Source: Frankia nepalensis
Lineage (GTDB): Bacteria; Actinomycetota; Actinomycetes; Frankiales; Frankiaceae
NCBI RefSeq assembly: GCF_016786325.1
Contig: NZ_JADWYU010000203.1
Coordinates: 1 to 64,000 of the forward strand
Direction: 5' to 3'
Length of the DNA stretch: 64,000 nucleotides
Shown here: piece after piece, positions 1 through 7,924 of the stretch
Layout: each line of letters begins with the position of its first letter
Numbering within the stretch: the stretch's first letter is position 1
The notes under the pieces: model-generated
Told to the model about the DNA's origin: nothing
What the model saw: the letters and a program-made list of their open reading frames with translations, nothing else
Database searches by the model: none
Translations under genes and position numbers: made by a program

Positions 1-43
<43 letters not shown>

Positions 44-111
44 GGGCAGAAACGGCGATCATGTCCGACGTCGACAGAGGGCCGGCCTTGGCGGGGCCGG
101 CACTGGCCGCC

Positions 112-750
112 CTACCGACCGGGCAGCCACGACGGGCCGCTGACCTCGTCCCATCCGGTCGGGTCGGCGAGGACGGCGGCGACCGCGTCGCCGCGGGGCA
201 GGTTCGCCGCCGACCAGCCGTCGGCGGTGACCGTGATCACGCGGTCGCCGGCGGTCAGCCGGCGGAAGGTTCCGGTCACGACGGGCAGGATGTGCCGGTC
301 GAGGTTCTCGAGCTCGTCGTCGGAGCCGGTGTCGCAGGCGTCGCAGCCACAGTCGGGGACCAGCGCCAGGCAGCTGGCCGGGTCCCCGACGCCCAGGGTG
401 ATCCCGGCGTCCGGCACGTCGCCGAGGCGGCTACGGGCGACGACGAGGGGGAGTGCTCCGGCCGCGTGGGGCACGGCGCGGTCGGTCCTGGTGATGCGCG
501 TTCCGGGCACGCGCTCCCAGCGCGCGTCCGCGTTCCGCTCCACCCGCGCGAGTCCGGCGTCGGCGAGGGCCGCGAACCACGCCTCGATCCGGGCGCCGAG
601 AATCCGATATCTGCCCGGGTTGGTGAGCCGCGAATACTCCTCGTCGACCGGGGACCGGTCGGGATGCGGATCCGGCCACGGCGACAGTCCCCGCGACGTC
701 TGGGCGAAGCGGGCGTCCACGGCCGCGAGCAGCGCGTCCTCGGTGAGCAC
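112..750 (-). CDS. DUF6226-like conserved protein
   Basis: A 212-residue soluble protein without signal peptide or membrane segment. Its N-terminal half carries a WPDPHPDRSP..EEYSRLTNPG block followed by YRILGARIEAW, which I associate with the actinobacterial DUF6226 family. A Cys-rich stretch (CGCDACDTGSDDELENLD) lies near residue 145 and could bind a metal, but that is inference. I chose the GTG at 750 because the family-like sequence begins right after it; the open frame runs further upstream, but that extension is low-complexity and overlaps nothing conserved. No function is known. It stands alone, divergent from the CoA-transferase at 1123. Confidence 0.6.
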   Translation of the reverse strand: MLTEDALLAAVDARFAQTSRGLSPWPDPHPDRSPVDEEYSRLTNPGRYRILGARIEAWFAALADAGLARVERNADARWERVPGTRITRTDRAVPHAAGALPLVVARSRLGDVPDAGITLGVGDPASCLALVPDCGCDACDTGSDDELENLDRHILPVVTGTFRRLTAGDRVITVTADGWSAANLPRGDAVAAVLADPTGWDEVSGPSWLPGR

Positions 751-1122
751 GCGGCCATGATGACGGCCTTCGGGGCCGGCGGCCACGCGTTTTTGTGGCC
801 CTGGGCGGCTCGACCGGAAGGGCGGATGACCGCGGCCGACTGTTCGGACCGGCGCGGCGTGTGGGGGCGCGGCTCGCTGTTTGCCTGGCGTCTGGCCGGC
901 GGTTGGTCGTATGAAGAGGAACAGGGCATCGTGGCCTTGGTGGGCGGTAGCCGCCTCGATCCACGGGTCCAGACAGTGATGTGCCTGTACGGCGGGACCG
1001 GCGCCGATCTCGGTGTCGTCGCCCGCGTCGGTAATACCTGGCGGTCCAGGCGTACCGAGGGTTGATCGTGTACCCGGGGGAGTGGCTGGGCGGCCTGGGC
1101 GACCTGATGGCGGTGAGCTGAC
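751..1122. other. Intergenic region, divergent promoters expected
   Basis: About 370 bases between the DUF6226-like gene and the CoA-transferase gene, which are transcribed away from each other. I see no convincing gene, -35/-10 pair or strong inverted repeat; open frames here have shadow-like composition. Confidence 0.5.
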
Positions 1123-3462
1123 ATGACGGCGCGGCCCGAACCCGACCACTTAGCGACGGCCTCGGCCCCGGCTGGCCAGCCACTGGCCGGCCTGCGCGTG
1201 GCCGAGTGGTCCCGTTCCATCGCCGGCGGCTACGCCGGCCGGATGCTGCGTGACGCCGGCGCCCACGTCACCCGGGTCGGTGCCCCGGGAGTCTCGCTGC
1301 CGAGGCCCGCGCTGGCCGCCTATCTGCATTCCGGCAAGGACGAGCGGCCCGGCACCCTGGCCGAGGTCGCCGCGCTCGCCGCCGACGTCGTCATTCTCGA
1401 GCTTCCGGACGCCCCCGACGACGAGTTCCTCGCCGGTTTCGGTGACGCGGCCGTCGTCGTGATCACTCCCTGGGGGCTGCGCGGGCCGTGGGCCGGCGCC
1501 GGCCGGCCGTGGAGCGAGCTGACCATCCAGGCCGAGTCCGGCTCGTTGTCGATGCGCGGGCTGCCGGACCGGCCGCCGCTCATGACCGGCAGTTCCGAGG
1601 GCCTGTGGATCACCGGCGCGATGGCCGCGGCGGCCGCCGTCGCGGCCGTCCAGGGCGGCCGGGCGCACCGGCTGGTCGACGCCCCGGTGCTGGAGGTCAC
1701 GGCGTACGCCACCAACCTGTTCCAGGACATCGGCGCCTCCCTCGCGGGTGCCTCGCCGGCGACGCCGCCCGCCCGCCACCGGCTGAACCCGTCGGTGGAA
1801 CCGGCCGCCGACGGCTGGGTCGGCTTCAACCTGGCCTCCGCCCAGAACCACGAGGACTTCCTCGTCCTGATCGAGCGCCCCGACTGGCTCGCCGACCCCC
1901 AGATGACGTCACACGCCGGCCGCTACCAGCGGTACGACGAGTTCACCGCCGCGGTGCGGTCCTGGACCCGGCGGCACACCGTCGCGGAGATCGTCGAGCA
2001 GGCCGCCGCCTTCCGGATCCCGTGCGCGCCCGTGCACAACGGCCGCACGATCCTGGCCGACCCGCATCTCGTCGACCGCGGCTTCTACCAGCCGAACGCG
2101 CTGGATCCGGGCCTGCTCGAACCGGCGCCCCCGTTCCTGTTCGACGGCGTGCGGCCGCGGCGCGGCCAGGAGCCACCCCCCACCGGCGCCGCGGCCACCA
2201 GCGCCGCCGCGGCGGCCGACGGCCCGGACGACGCGCTCCCGTTCGCCGGCCTGCGCGTCCTCGATCTCGGTACCTGGTGGGTCGGGGGATACGTCGGCAC
2301 CGCGCTGGGCGCGCTCGGCGCGGACGTGCTCAAGGTGGAGAGCACCCGGCGCGTCGACGGCGCCCGGCTGGCGGGCCTCGTCCCGGCGACCCAGGACCAC
2401 TGGTGGGAGTGCGGCGTCTTCTACCTGGGCGGGAACAGCGACAAGCGCGGCATCACCGTGGACTTCTCCGTGGCCGCCGGCCGGGATCTGCTGGCGCGGC
2501 TGATCGCCGACGCCGACGTGCTGATCGAGAACTACTCGCCGCGGGTGCTGGAGTCGGTCGGGCTCGACTGGGACGCCGTCCATGCGATCAACCCGCGGCT
2601 GGTGATGCTCCGGATGCCCGCGTTCGGGCTGACGGGGCCGCGCCGGTCGATGGTCGGCTACGCGCAGACCGTCGAGCAGTTCTCCGGCCTGTGCTGGCGA
2701 ACCGGCTACCCGGACGCCGACCCGCACAACCCCAGCGGCCCCGCCGACCCGATGGCCGCCGCGAACTCCTTGTTCGCGCTCGCCTCGGCGCTGCTGGCGG
2801 CCCGCCGGACGGGCGCGGGGACGCTGGTCGAGTCGCCGCTGGCGGAGGCCGCGCTGGTGATGGCCAGCGAGCAGGTCCTCGCCTGGACCGCCGACGGCGT
2901 CCTGCTGGAGCGGCTCGGCAACCGGGACGCGGTCGCCGCCCCGCAGGGTGTGTTCCCGACGGCCGAGCCCGACCGCTGGGTCGCTCTCACCGTCGCCGAC
3001 GACGGGCAGTGGCGAGCGCTCGCCGCGCTGAGTGGCCTCGAGGGCTGGGCCGACGACCCCGGGCTCGCCACCGCCGACGGCCGGCGCGCGCGGGCCGACG
3101 AGCTCGAGGCACGGCTCGCCGCGTGGACCGCCGGCCAGGAACGCGGGGCGCTCGTCGACCGGCTGCTCGCGGCGGGCATCCCGGCGGGCGAGGTCCGCGA
3201 CGGCCGGTTCGTCCACGACCACCCCCATCTGGCGGCGCGCGGCTCCTACCAGCCGTTCGAGCTGCCGTGGGCGGGGACCGTCCCGCTGCCGCGGCTGCCG
3301 GTCCGCGCCGCCTCGGGCGGCTGGGCGCACCGGCGCCGCCCGCCGACGCTCGGCGAGCACAACGCCGAGGTGCTCGGCGGCGAGCTGGGACTCGACGAGG
3401 CGCTGCTGGCCGAGCTCGCGGCGGGCGGCGTCCTCGGAACCGTCCCGCGCGGCGTCACGTAG
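1123..3462 (+). CDS. Family III CoA-transferase, two domains fused in tandem (CaiB/BaiF)
   Basis: This 779-residue protein is about twice the usual 380-430 residues of the CaiB/BaiF family because it contains two copies of the fold. The first begins near residue 22 (GLRVAEWSRSIAGGYAGRMLRDAGAHVTRV region), the second near residue 375 (GLRVLDLGTWWVGGYVGTALGALGADVLKVE region), joined by an Ala/Gly/Pro-rich linker around residues 345-368. Family III enzymes move CoA between acids as interlocked dimers, so a fused pair could make one active unit from a single chain. Where the family has its catalytic Asp, both halves seem to read Glu (VLE near 190, LAE near 570); this alignment was by eye. The acid substrate cannot be told. 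ATG 1123 follows a weak ribosome site; no operon partner. Confidence 0.85.
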   Translation: MTARPEPDHLATASAPAGQPLAGLRVAEWSRSIAGGYAGRMLRDAGAHVTRVGAPGVSLPRPALAAYLHSGKDERPGTLAEVAALAADVVILELPDAPDDEFLAGFGDAAVVVITPWGLRGPWAGAGRPWSELTIQAESGSLSMRGLPDRPPLMTGSSEGLWITGAMAAAAAVAAVQGGRAHRLVDAPVLEVTAYATNLFQDIGASLAGASPATPPARHRLNPSVEPAADGWVGFNLASAQNHEDFLVLIERPDWLADPQMTSHAGRYQRYDEFTAAVRSWTRRHTVAEIVEQAAAFRIPCAPVHNGRTILADPHLVDRGFYQPNALDPGLLEPAPPFLFDGVRPRRGQEPPPTGAAATSAAAAADGPDDALPFAGLRVLDLGTWWVGGYVGTALGALGADVLKVESTRRVDGARLAGLVPATQDHWWECGVFYLGGNSDKRGITVDFSVAAGRDLLARLIADADVLIENYSPRVLESVGLDWDAVHAINPRLVMLRMPAFGLTGPRRSMVGYAQTVEQFSGLCWRTGYPDADPHNPSGPADPMAAANSLFALASALLAARRTGAGTLVESPLAEAALVMASEQVLAWTADGVLLERLGNRDAVAAPQGVFPTAEPDRWVALTVADDGQWRALAALSGLEGWADDPGLATADGRRARADELEARLAAWTAGQERGALVDRLLAAGIPAGEVRDGRFVHDHPHLAARGSYQPFELPWAGTVPLPRLPVRAASGGWAHRRRPPTLGEHNAEVLGGELGLDEALLAELAAGGVLGTVPRGVT

Positions 3463-3549
3463 CTCGGGGCGGGGCCGCCAGCCGGCGTGACCGCGACCGG
3501 GCAACCAACGAAGCGGACCACCGCGGTGGGAACCGCGCCGGGGGCGGGT

Positions 3550-3555
3550 TACCAT
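3550..3555 (+). promoter_or_regulatory. Candidate -10 box (TACCAT) for leaderless leader-peptide mRNA
   Basis: TACCAT fits the actinobacterial TANNNT -10 pattern and ends 7 bases before the ATG at 3562. Transcription would thus begin at or next to the start codon, giving a leaderless message. No convincing -35 box is visible. Confidence 0.5.
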
Positions 3556-3561
3556 CGGGTC

Positions 3562-3642
3562 ATGGCAGGCGCCCCCTTGCTGCTGCACAGTGACCGCGTC
3601 ACGGACCTCGGTCGACTGGCCAGCGGCGCCTGTCCCCGGTAG
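3562..3642 (+). CDS. Short leader peptide, cysteine attenuator type
   Basis: A 26-residue ORF (begins MAGAPLLLHSDRV, ends ASGACPR) that matches the pattern of small actinobacterial leader peptides upstream of sulfur and cysteine genes: a hydrophobic LL start, a DRV..DLGRLAS core and a Cys two residues before the end. It lacks an obvious ribosome-binding site and probably starts at the mRNA 5' end. It sits about 340 bases before the cysteine dioxygenase gene. My inference is that ribosome pausing at the Cys codon (TGT at 3631) senses charged tRNA-Cys and adjusts downstream expression. Too short for statistical support on its own. Confidence 0.6.
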   Translation: MAGAPLLLHSDRVTDLGRLASGACPR

Positions 3643-3983
3643 CCCAGGTCCCCGGTAGGCGGCTTCCGCGTCGCCCGCCGGCCGGCTTCCGGTAGCCCGC
3701 CCCCTCGGTCTGTCTCGCCGACCGGCACGTCCTTCGCCGCCTTTCGACCGGCGGCGGGCACCCCACCGACCGGATCCACGTCCGGGGACATCCGCGTGCC
3801 TGGCTGACCGCTCCCATTTCTCAACTTTCTAGGTCGGAAAGAAGAGATATTGGTCGCCGGCCGCGACGCCGACCGTCGTCCCGCGCCTCCCCGCCTGGCA
3901 GCTCCCGGTCCCTCCGCTCCCGCGGAGCGGCCCCGGGGCGCCACCCTCACCGCGCGCCGCGCGCTGAACCGCTGGAGCCTGAC
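3643..3983 (+). other. Untranslated leader between leader peptide and cysteine dioxygenase
   Basis: About 340 bases with no larger gene. The sequence CCGGTAG occurs three times close after the leader peptide (near 3636, 3652 and 3690), which could support alternative RNA pairings, and a short CTTTC/GAAAG hairpin lies near 3825-3841. This is where an attenuator would be expected, but I cannot fold it reliably by eye. Confidence 0.4.
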
Positions 3984-4721
3984 GTGCCTCTTGTCCATCC
4001 CGCGCTGATGGGTCTGCCCCCCTCCTACGCCGCCGCCCTGGGCCCGGCCGGCGCGCGGCCGGCGACGCGTCACCCCGGCGCCGCCGCCTCACCGCGACCG
4101 GGGCTCGCCGACCTGCTCACCGGGACGCTCGCGGCCGAGGTGCTGCGCGACGACGGCGCGCCGCTGGATCTGGTGACCCTGGCCGAACTGGCCGGGCGGC
4201 TCGCGGCCGCGGACGGGCTGTGGCGGCCCGTCGTGCGCCACGACCCGGACCGGCGCTGGTACACCCGGCTGCTGCTGACCGGGGTCGTCGAGGTCTGGCT
4301 GATCGGCTGGGCGCCTGGCCAGCACACCGAGGTGCACGACCACGGCGGGGCGCTGGGCGCGCTCGCGGTCGCGGACGGGGAGGTCGAGGAGGACGTCCAC
4401 ACGGCGCGCGCGGGATCCTGGGAACAGCGCTGGACCCGCCGCCACAGCCGGGGCGAGGTCATCCGGTTCGCCGCCGACCACGTGCACCGGGTCGTCAACC
4501 GCGCGCAGGGCCCGGCCACCACCATCCATGCCTACTCGCCTCCGGAGCTCCCGTTGCGTTACGCCTCCTCGGACACCACCCGTGCCGGCCGGCTCTCGAC
4601 TCCCATCGCCCCCACTGCCGTCACGGCCACATCCGTCTCTCTCGCCCCCGCCCCGGTGACCGGCGGCTGGGCCGCGCCCGCCGACGGCCGGCCCGCCATG
4701 ACGACGGCCGCCGACCGATGA
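3984..4721 (+). CDS. Cysteine dioxygenase-type cupin enzyme
   Basis: A 245-residue cytoplasmic protein of the cysteine dioxygenase type I family, which oxidises cysteine to cysteine sulfinate with non-haem iron and O2. The cupin core spans about residues 80-190. EVHDHGGALG provides the first His pair of the iron site and the VHRVVN motif the third His. The last 50 residues are Ala/Pro/Thr-rich and look unstructured. The start codon overlaps nothing and lies 340 bases after the leader peptide. Its last four bases overlap the rhodanese start (ATGA at 4718), so the two are translationally coupled. A related 3-mercaptopropionate dioxygenase is an alternative, since both share the fold. Confidence 0.8.
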   Translation: MPLVHPALMGLPPSYAAALGPAGARPATRHPGAAASPRPGLADLLTGTLAAEVLRDDGAPLDLVTLAELAGRLAAADGLWRPVVRHDPDRRWYTRLLLTGVVEVWLIGWAPGQHTEVHDHGGALGALAVADGEVEEDVHTARAGSWEQRWTRRHSRGEVIRFAADHVHRVVNRAQGPATTIHAYSPPELPLRYASSDTTRAGRLSTPIAPTAVTATSVSLAPAPVTGGWAAPADGRPAMTTAADR

Positions 4722-5155
4722 GCGGCCACGCCGGGGGCGCCGCCACTGTCACAGGGGGTAGCCGGATCGACGCGATGCTTGCCAGGGCCCGCGCCCGGCT
4801 GCGCCGGATCGACCCCGCCCAGGCCGCGGCCGAGAGCACGAGCGGGGCGCTCCTGATCGACATCCGCCCGGCGGCGCAGCGCGCCGACGAGGGCGAGATC
4901 CCGGGTGCCCTCGTCATCGAGCGCAACGTGCTCGAGTGGCGGCTCGACCCGACCAGCGACGCCCGGCTCCCCGTCGCCACCGGCGACGACCTGCGCGTGA
5001 TCGTCTTCTGCTCCGAGGGGTACACCTCGAGCCTGGCCGCTGCCGCTCTACAGGAGTTGGGGCTGCGGTACGCCACCGACGTCGTCGGCGGCTACCAGGC
5101 CTGGCGGGCGGCCGGCCTGCCCACCACGCCTGGATCCCCGGCGCCCGCGGGCTGA
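4718..5155 (+). CDS. Rhodanese-like sulfurtransferase
   Basis: A 145-residue single rhodanese domain. The loop VIVFCSEGYTSSLAA places the catalytic Cys near residue 95; LIDIRPAAQRADEGEIPGA is the CH2A-like region and VGGYQAWRAAGLP the typical C-terminus. Such enzymes carry sulfane sulfur as a Cys persulfide. The ATGA overlap with the cysteine dioxygenase gene shows the pair is co-translated, which suggests a joint role in cysteine catabolism and sulfur transfer. The same gene pair occurs in other actinomycetes. Confidence 0.85.
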   Translation: MSGHAGGAATVTGGSRIDAMLARARARLRRIDPAQAAAESTSGALLIDIRPAAQRADEGEIPGALVIERNVLEWRLDPTSDARLPVATGDDLRVIVFCSEGYTSSLAAAALQELGLRYATDVVGGYQAWRAAGLPTTPGSPAPAG

Positions 5156-5159
5156 CCAG

Positions 5160-5180
5160 GGGCGCCGGCGGTTGGCGCCC
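5160..5180. terminator. Short stem-loop between convergent genes
   Basis: GGGCGCC and GGCGCCC form a 7-bp stem with a 7-base loop, five bases after the rhodanese stop. Its position between convergent genes suits a bidirectional terminator, though there is no U-tract. Confidence 0.45.
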
Positions 5181-5279
5181 GCTTCCCGATCCGGCGGCCG
5201 GCGCCCGACGGACGTGGCGACGCGCGAGGCGCCGCCAGGGGGAGGCCCGTTGGCTCGCCGTGAGGCTGACGCGCGCCGG

Positions 5280-6257
5280 TTACGAGGCGAGGGCGGGCAT
5301 GACCTTGTCGGCGACCGTCCGCAGGTATGGCCAGGCGATCTCGGGGGGAAGCCCGCCGACGAGGGGCTGCAGCCCGAGGATCTGTCCGGCGCGGGCCCGC
5401 TCGATGGCCTGGTCGACGGTCAGGATGATGTGGTTGCGGTTCTCGGCGCGCAGCTCGTCGACCGTCGTGGCGAACGACAGGCTGGCGGTGGTCCCGTCGT
5501 TCTCGTTCCACGCCGCGTAGCTGACGGCGTCGTGCAGGAGGTAGGAGCCGAGCTCGTCCCACGCGCGGTCGAGGTCGTCGGCGACGAACACGGTCGTGGG
5601 CGAGTCGGGCGACGGCAGGTAGCACATGCCCGGCTCATGACCGGCGTCGCGCGAGGCCTGCTCGTAGGCCTCCTTGAGGCCGTCGGCGGCGCCCTGGGCC
5701 AGGAATCCAAGGCCGTGGCGGCCGGCGCGCCGGGCCGCGGCGATGCTGCCTCCGCCCCACGCGATCATCGGGCCGCCTGGGGTCAGCGGCTTCGGGGTGA
5801 CCTGGATGCGGCGGCCCTCGTACTCGAACGGCTCGCCGGTCTTGGCCCGCAGCAGCAGGCCGAGCTTCTCCTCGGCGATCTTCCCGCGGCGGCGGAAGTC
5901 GACGCCGTACATCTCGTACTCGGCGGGCCGGTAGCCGACGGCGGTCACGTAGGAGACCCGGCCGTTGCTGATGATGTCGAGGACGGCCATCTCCTCGGCC
6001 AGCCGGATCGGGTCGTACAGCGGCAGCACCACCGCCGCCACCATGATGGCGACCTTGTTCGTCCGGGCGGCCAGCGCTGAGGAGAACAGCAGCGGGGAGG
6101 GGAGATAGCCGTCGTCGGACATGTGGTGCTCGCACACCGTCGTCGCCAGGCAGCCCCGGGCCTCCGCCCACGCGGCCATCTCCAGCGCGGCCGCGTACAG
6201 CTCGGTCGCCGGCGCTCCCGTGGACGGTGCCCGCATGTCGAAACGTAACGTGAACAC
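5280..6257 (-). CDS. LLM class flavin-dependent oxidoreductase
   Basis: A 325-residue TIM-barrel protein of the bacterial luciferase-like monooxygenase superfamily, expected to use FMNH2 or F420. It shows the family pattern: MFTLRFDM start, CEHHMSDDGYLPSP near residue 45, AILVAAVVLPLYDP-like strand (here IMVAAVVLPLYDPIRLAEE), then GRVSYVTAVGYRPAEYEMYGVDFRRRG and an RIQVTPKPLTPGGPMIAWGG segment. Many such enzymes act in catabolism of small organics. It is a close paralogue of the gene at 38680, sharing the MFTLRFDMRAP start and most motifs. Substrate unknown. It is divergent from the glycosyltransferase gene. Confidence 0.85.
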   Translation of the reverse strand: MFTLRFDMRAPSTGAPATELYAAALEMAAWAEARGCLATTVCEHHMSDDGYLPSPLLFSSALAARTNKVAIMVAAVVLPLYDPIRLAEEMAVLDIISNGRVSYVTAVGYRPAEYEMYGVDFRRRGKIAEEKLGLLLRAKTGEPFEYEGRRIQVTPKPLTPGGPMIAWGGGSIAAARRAGRHGLGFLAQGAADGLKEAYEQASRDAGHEPGMCYLPSPDSPTTVFVADDLDRAWDELGSYLLHDAVSYAAWNENDGTTASLSFATTVDELRAENRNHIILTVDQAIERARAGQILGLQPLVGGLPPEIAWPYLRTVADKVMPALAS

Positions 6258-6621
6258 AGGTTTCTCCTCGCGTCGCGGTGGCTGGCCGGCCGGTCCCGGA
6301 CGGAGGCGCCCGGGGCGTCGCCGGTCTCAGGGACCGGCTCGCGCGATGACCATGGTCGTCCGCCCTGTCTGGCCACCCATGTTCGCACCTTCCGGTCCGC
6401 CGACGCCGGGTCCGCCGGTGGATCCGCGGGGGAGCGGGAGCCGGCCATGGCATGGGGCGGGTGCCCCGCGCCGGTGAGGCGGGGCGCCCGGCCGGGGCGT
6501 CCTCTCCCGCCCCGCCGGGGCGTCCTCTCCCGCCAGTGGTGGGGCCGCTCGGCCGGCCGCGCGGCATGCCCGTAGGGTCGTGGCGGTGACGGGCACGAAC
6601 CGGGACGGACGGTAGGAAAGC
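6258..6621. other. Divergent intergenic region with a tandem repeat
   Basis: About 360 bases between the LLM gene and the glycosyltransferase gene. It holds a TAGGGT -10-like box at 6573-6578 facing the glycosyltransferase, without a clear -35, and the tandem repeat annotated separately. No gene seen. Confidence 0.45.
6491..6534. repeat. Tandem 23-bp repeat, two copies
   Basis: GCCGGGGCGTCCTCTCCCGC plus one base occurs at 6491 and again at 6514 with period 23. It lies about 90 bases before the glycosyltransferase start and may be a recent slippage duplication. Confidence 0.7.
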
Positions 6622-7854
6622 ATGCGCGTGCTGGTGGCGACACTTCCCGAGCTGAGCCACGCCCTGCCGACGGTGCCGCTGTGCTGGGCGCTGCGGGCCG
6701 CCGGCGCCGACGTGCTGGTGGCGAGCGGTGGCGACGTCGTGAAGATCACCGGAGCCGGCCTGCCGATGGTGGACCTCCTGCCCGGCCGCGGCATCGCCGG
6801 CTTCCTCAACGCCTTCGACCTGGCCGCCCTCGCCGGCCCGGGCGGCGGACAGGCCGCGAGCCCCGCCGCGCCGGCGGGCGAGGCGGCGCCGACGGCGGTG
6901 CCCGACGTGTCGGAGCAACTGGCCGACGCCCCCGAGTACGCCGGGTTCCTCCCGCACGTGAGCCAGATGCTGCCCGAGGACGACATCACCGCCCTCTTCG
7001 CGATGATGCACCGCTTCGTCGACCTCGCGGAGCAGTGGCGCCCTGACGTGATCGTCTACGGGCCGATGACGGTCGGCGCGCTGGCCGCCGCGGCGAAGCT
7101 GGGCGTGCCCGCCATCGAGCACGGCTTCGGATTCCTGCGCACCGACGGCATCGACGAGCTGCTGCGCGTCCTCGGCGGCGAGGTGTTCGACCGGCACGGG
7201 GTCGACCTGCCGGCCCGCAGGTACGCGATCGACGTCGCGCCGCCGAGCATGCTCGCCGAGGCGCCGCGCGGCTGGTCGATGCGCTACATCCCGTACAACG
7301 GCGGCGCCGTGGTGCCCGACTGGCTGCGCGAGCCGCCGGCCCGCCCCCGGGTGGCGGTGACGCTCGGCAACCTGGTTCCCCAGCTGGCGGGCGGCGGGCA
7401 CGGCGTGGTCGGCCGGATCGTCGAGCAGGCCGCCACCGTCGACGCGGAGTTCGTGCTGGCGCTCGGCAACGCGGACCCGAGCGCGCTCGGAGCGCTCCCG
7501 GCCAACGTCCGGACCATCGGCTACACGCCGCTGACCCAGCTGCTGCCGACCTGCGCGGCGGTCGTCCACCACGGCGGCGCCGGTACCTCGATGGGCGCGC
7601 TCGACGCCGGCATCCCGCAGCTGGTCATCCCGCACCTGTTCGACCACCAGCACACCGCCGAGGTGGTGGTGAAGCGCGGCGCGGGCCTCGCGCTGGACCT
7701 GGTCGCCGACGCGGACCTGCCGACCGGCGTCCTCGAGGCGCTGGTGGGCGACGAGCACCTGCGCGCCTGCGCCCGCGAGGTCCAGGCCGAGATGCGGGCT
7801 ATGCCGACTCCCACCGATCTCGCGGCCCAGGTCCTCGACCTGGCGAGCGCCTGA
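6622..7854 (+). CDS. GT1-family glycosyltransferase (macrolide/UGT type)
   Basis: A 410-residue cytosolic GT-B enzyme. The N-terminal domain begins MRVLVATLPELSHALPTVPLCWALRAAGADV, typical of antibiotic glycosyltransferases that bind the acceptor. The C-terminal sugar-nucleotide site is clear: VVHHGGAGTSMGALDAGIPQ near residues 315-335 and IPHLFDHQHTAEVV just after. Such enzymes attach activated sugars to lipophilic acceptors such as polyketides, or act in detoxification. No deoxysugar or polyketide genes lie nearby, so it is an orphan and detoxification is as likely as biosynthesis. ATG 6622 follows GGTAGGAAAGC, a good ribosome site. Confidence 0.85.
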   Translation: MRVLVATLPELSHALPTVPLCWALRAAGADVLVASGGDVVKITGAGLPMVDLLPGRGIAGFLNAFDLAALAGPGGGQAASPAAPAGEAAPTAVPDVSEQLADAPEYAGFLPHVSQMLPEDDITALFAMMHRFVDLAEQWRPDVIVYGPMTVGALAAAAKLGVPAIEHGFGFLRTDGIDELLRVLGGEVFDRHGVDLPARRYAIDVAPPSMLAEAPRGWSMRYIPYNGGAVVPDWLREPPARPRVAVTLGNLVPQLAGGGHGVVGRIVEQAATVDAEFVLALGNADPSALGALPANVRTIGYTPLTQLLPTCAAVVHHGGAGTSMGALDAGIPQLVIPHLFDHQHTAEVVVKRGAGLALDLVADADLPTGVLEALVGDEHLRACAREVQAEMRAMPTPTDLAAQVLDLASA

Positions 7855-7924
7855 CGGGCGGGGCCGGCCGCGCGACAACGCCGGCGGGCCTGGCGATGCC
7901 GGCGAGGCCTGGCGGAAGAACGGG

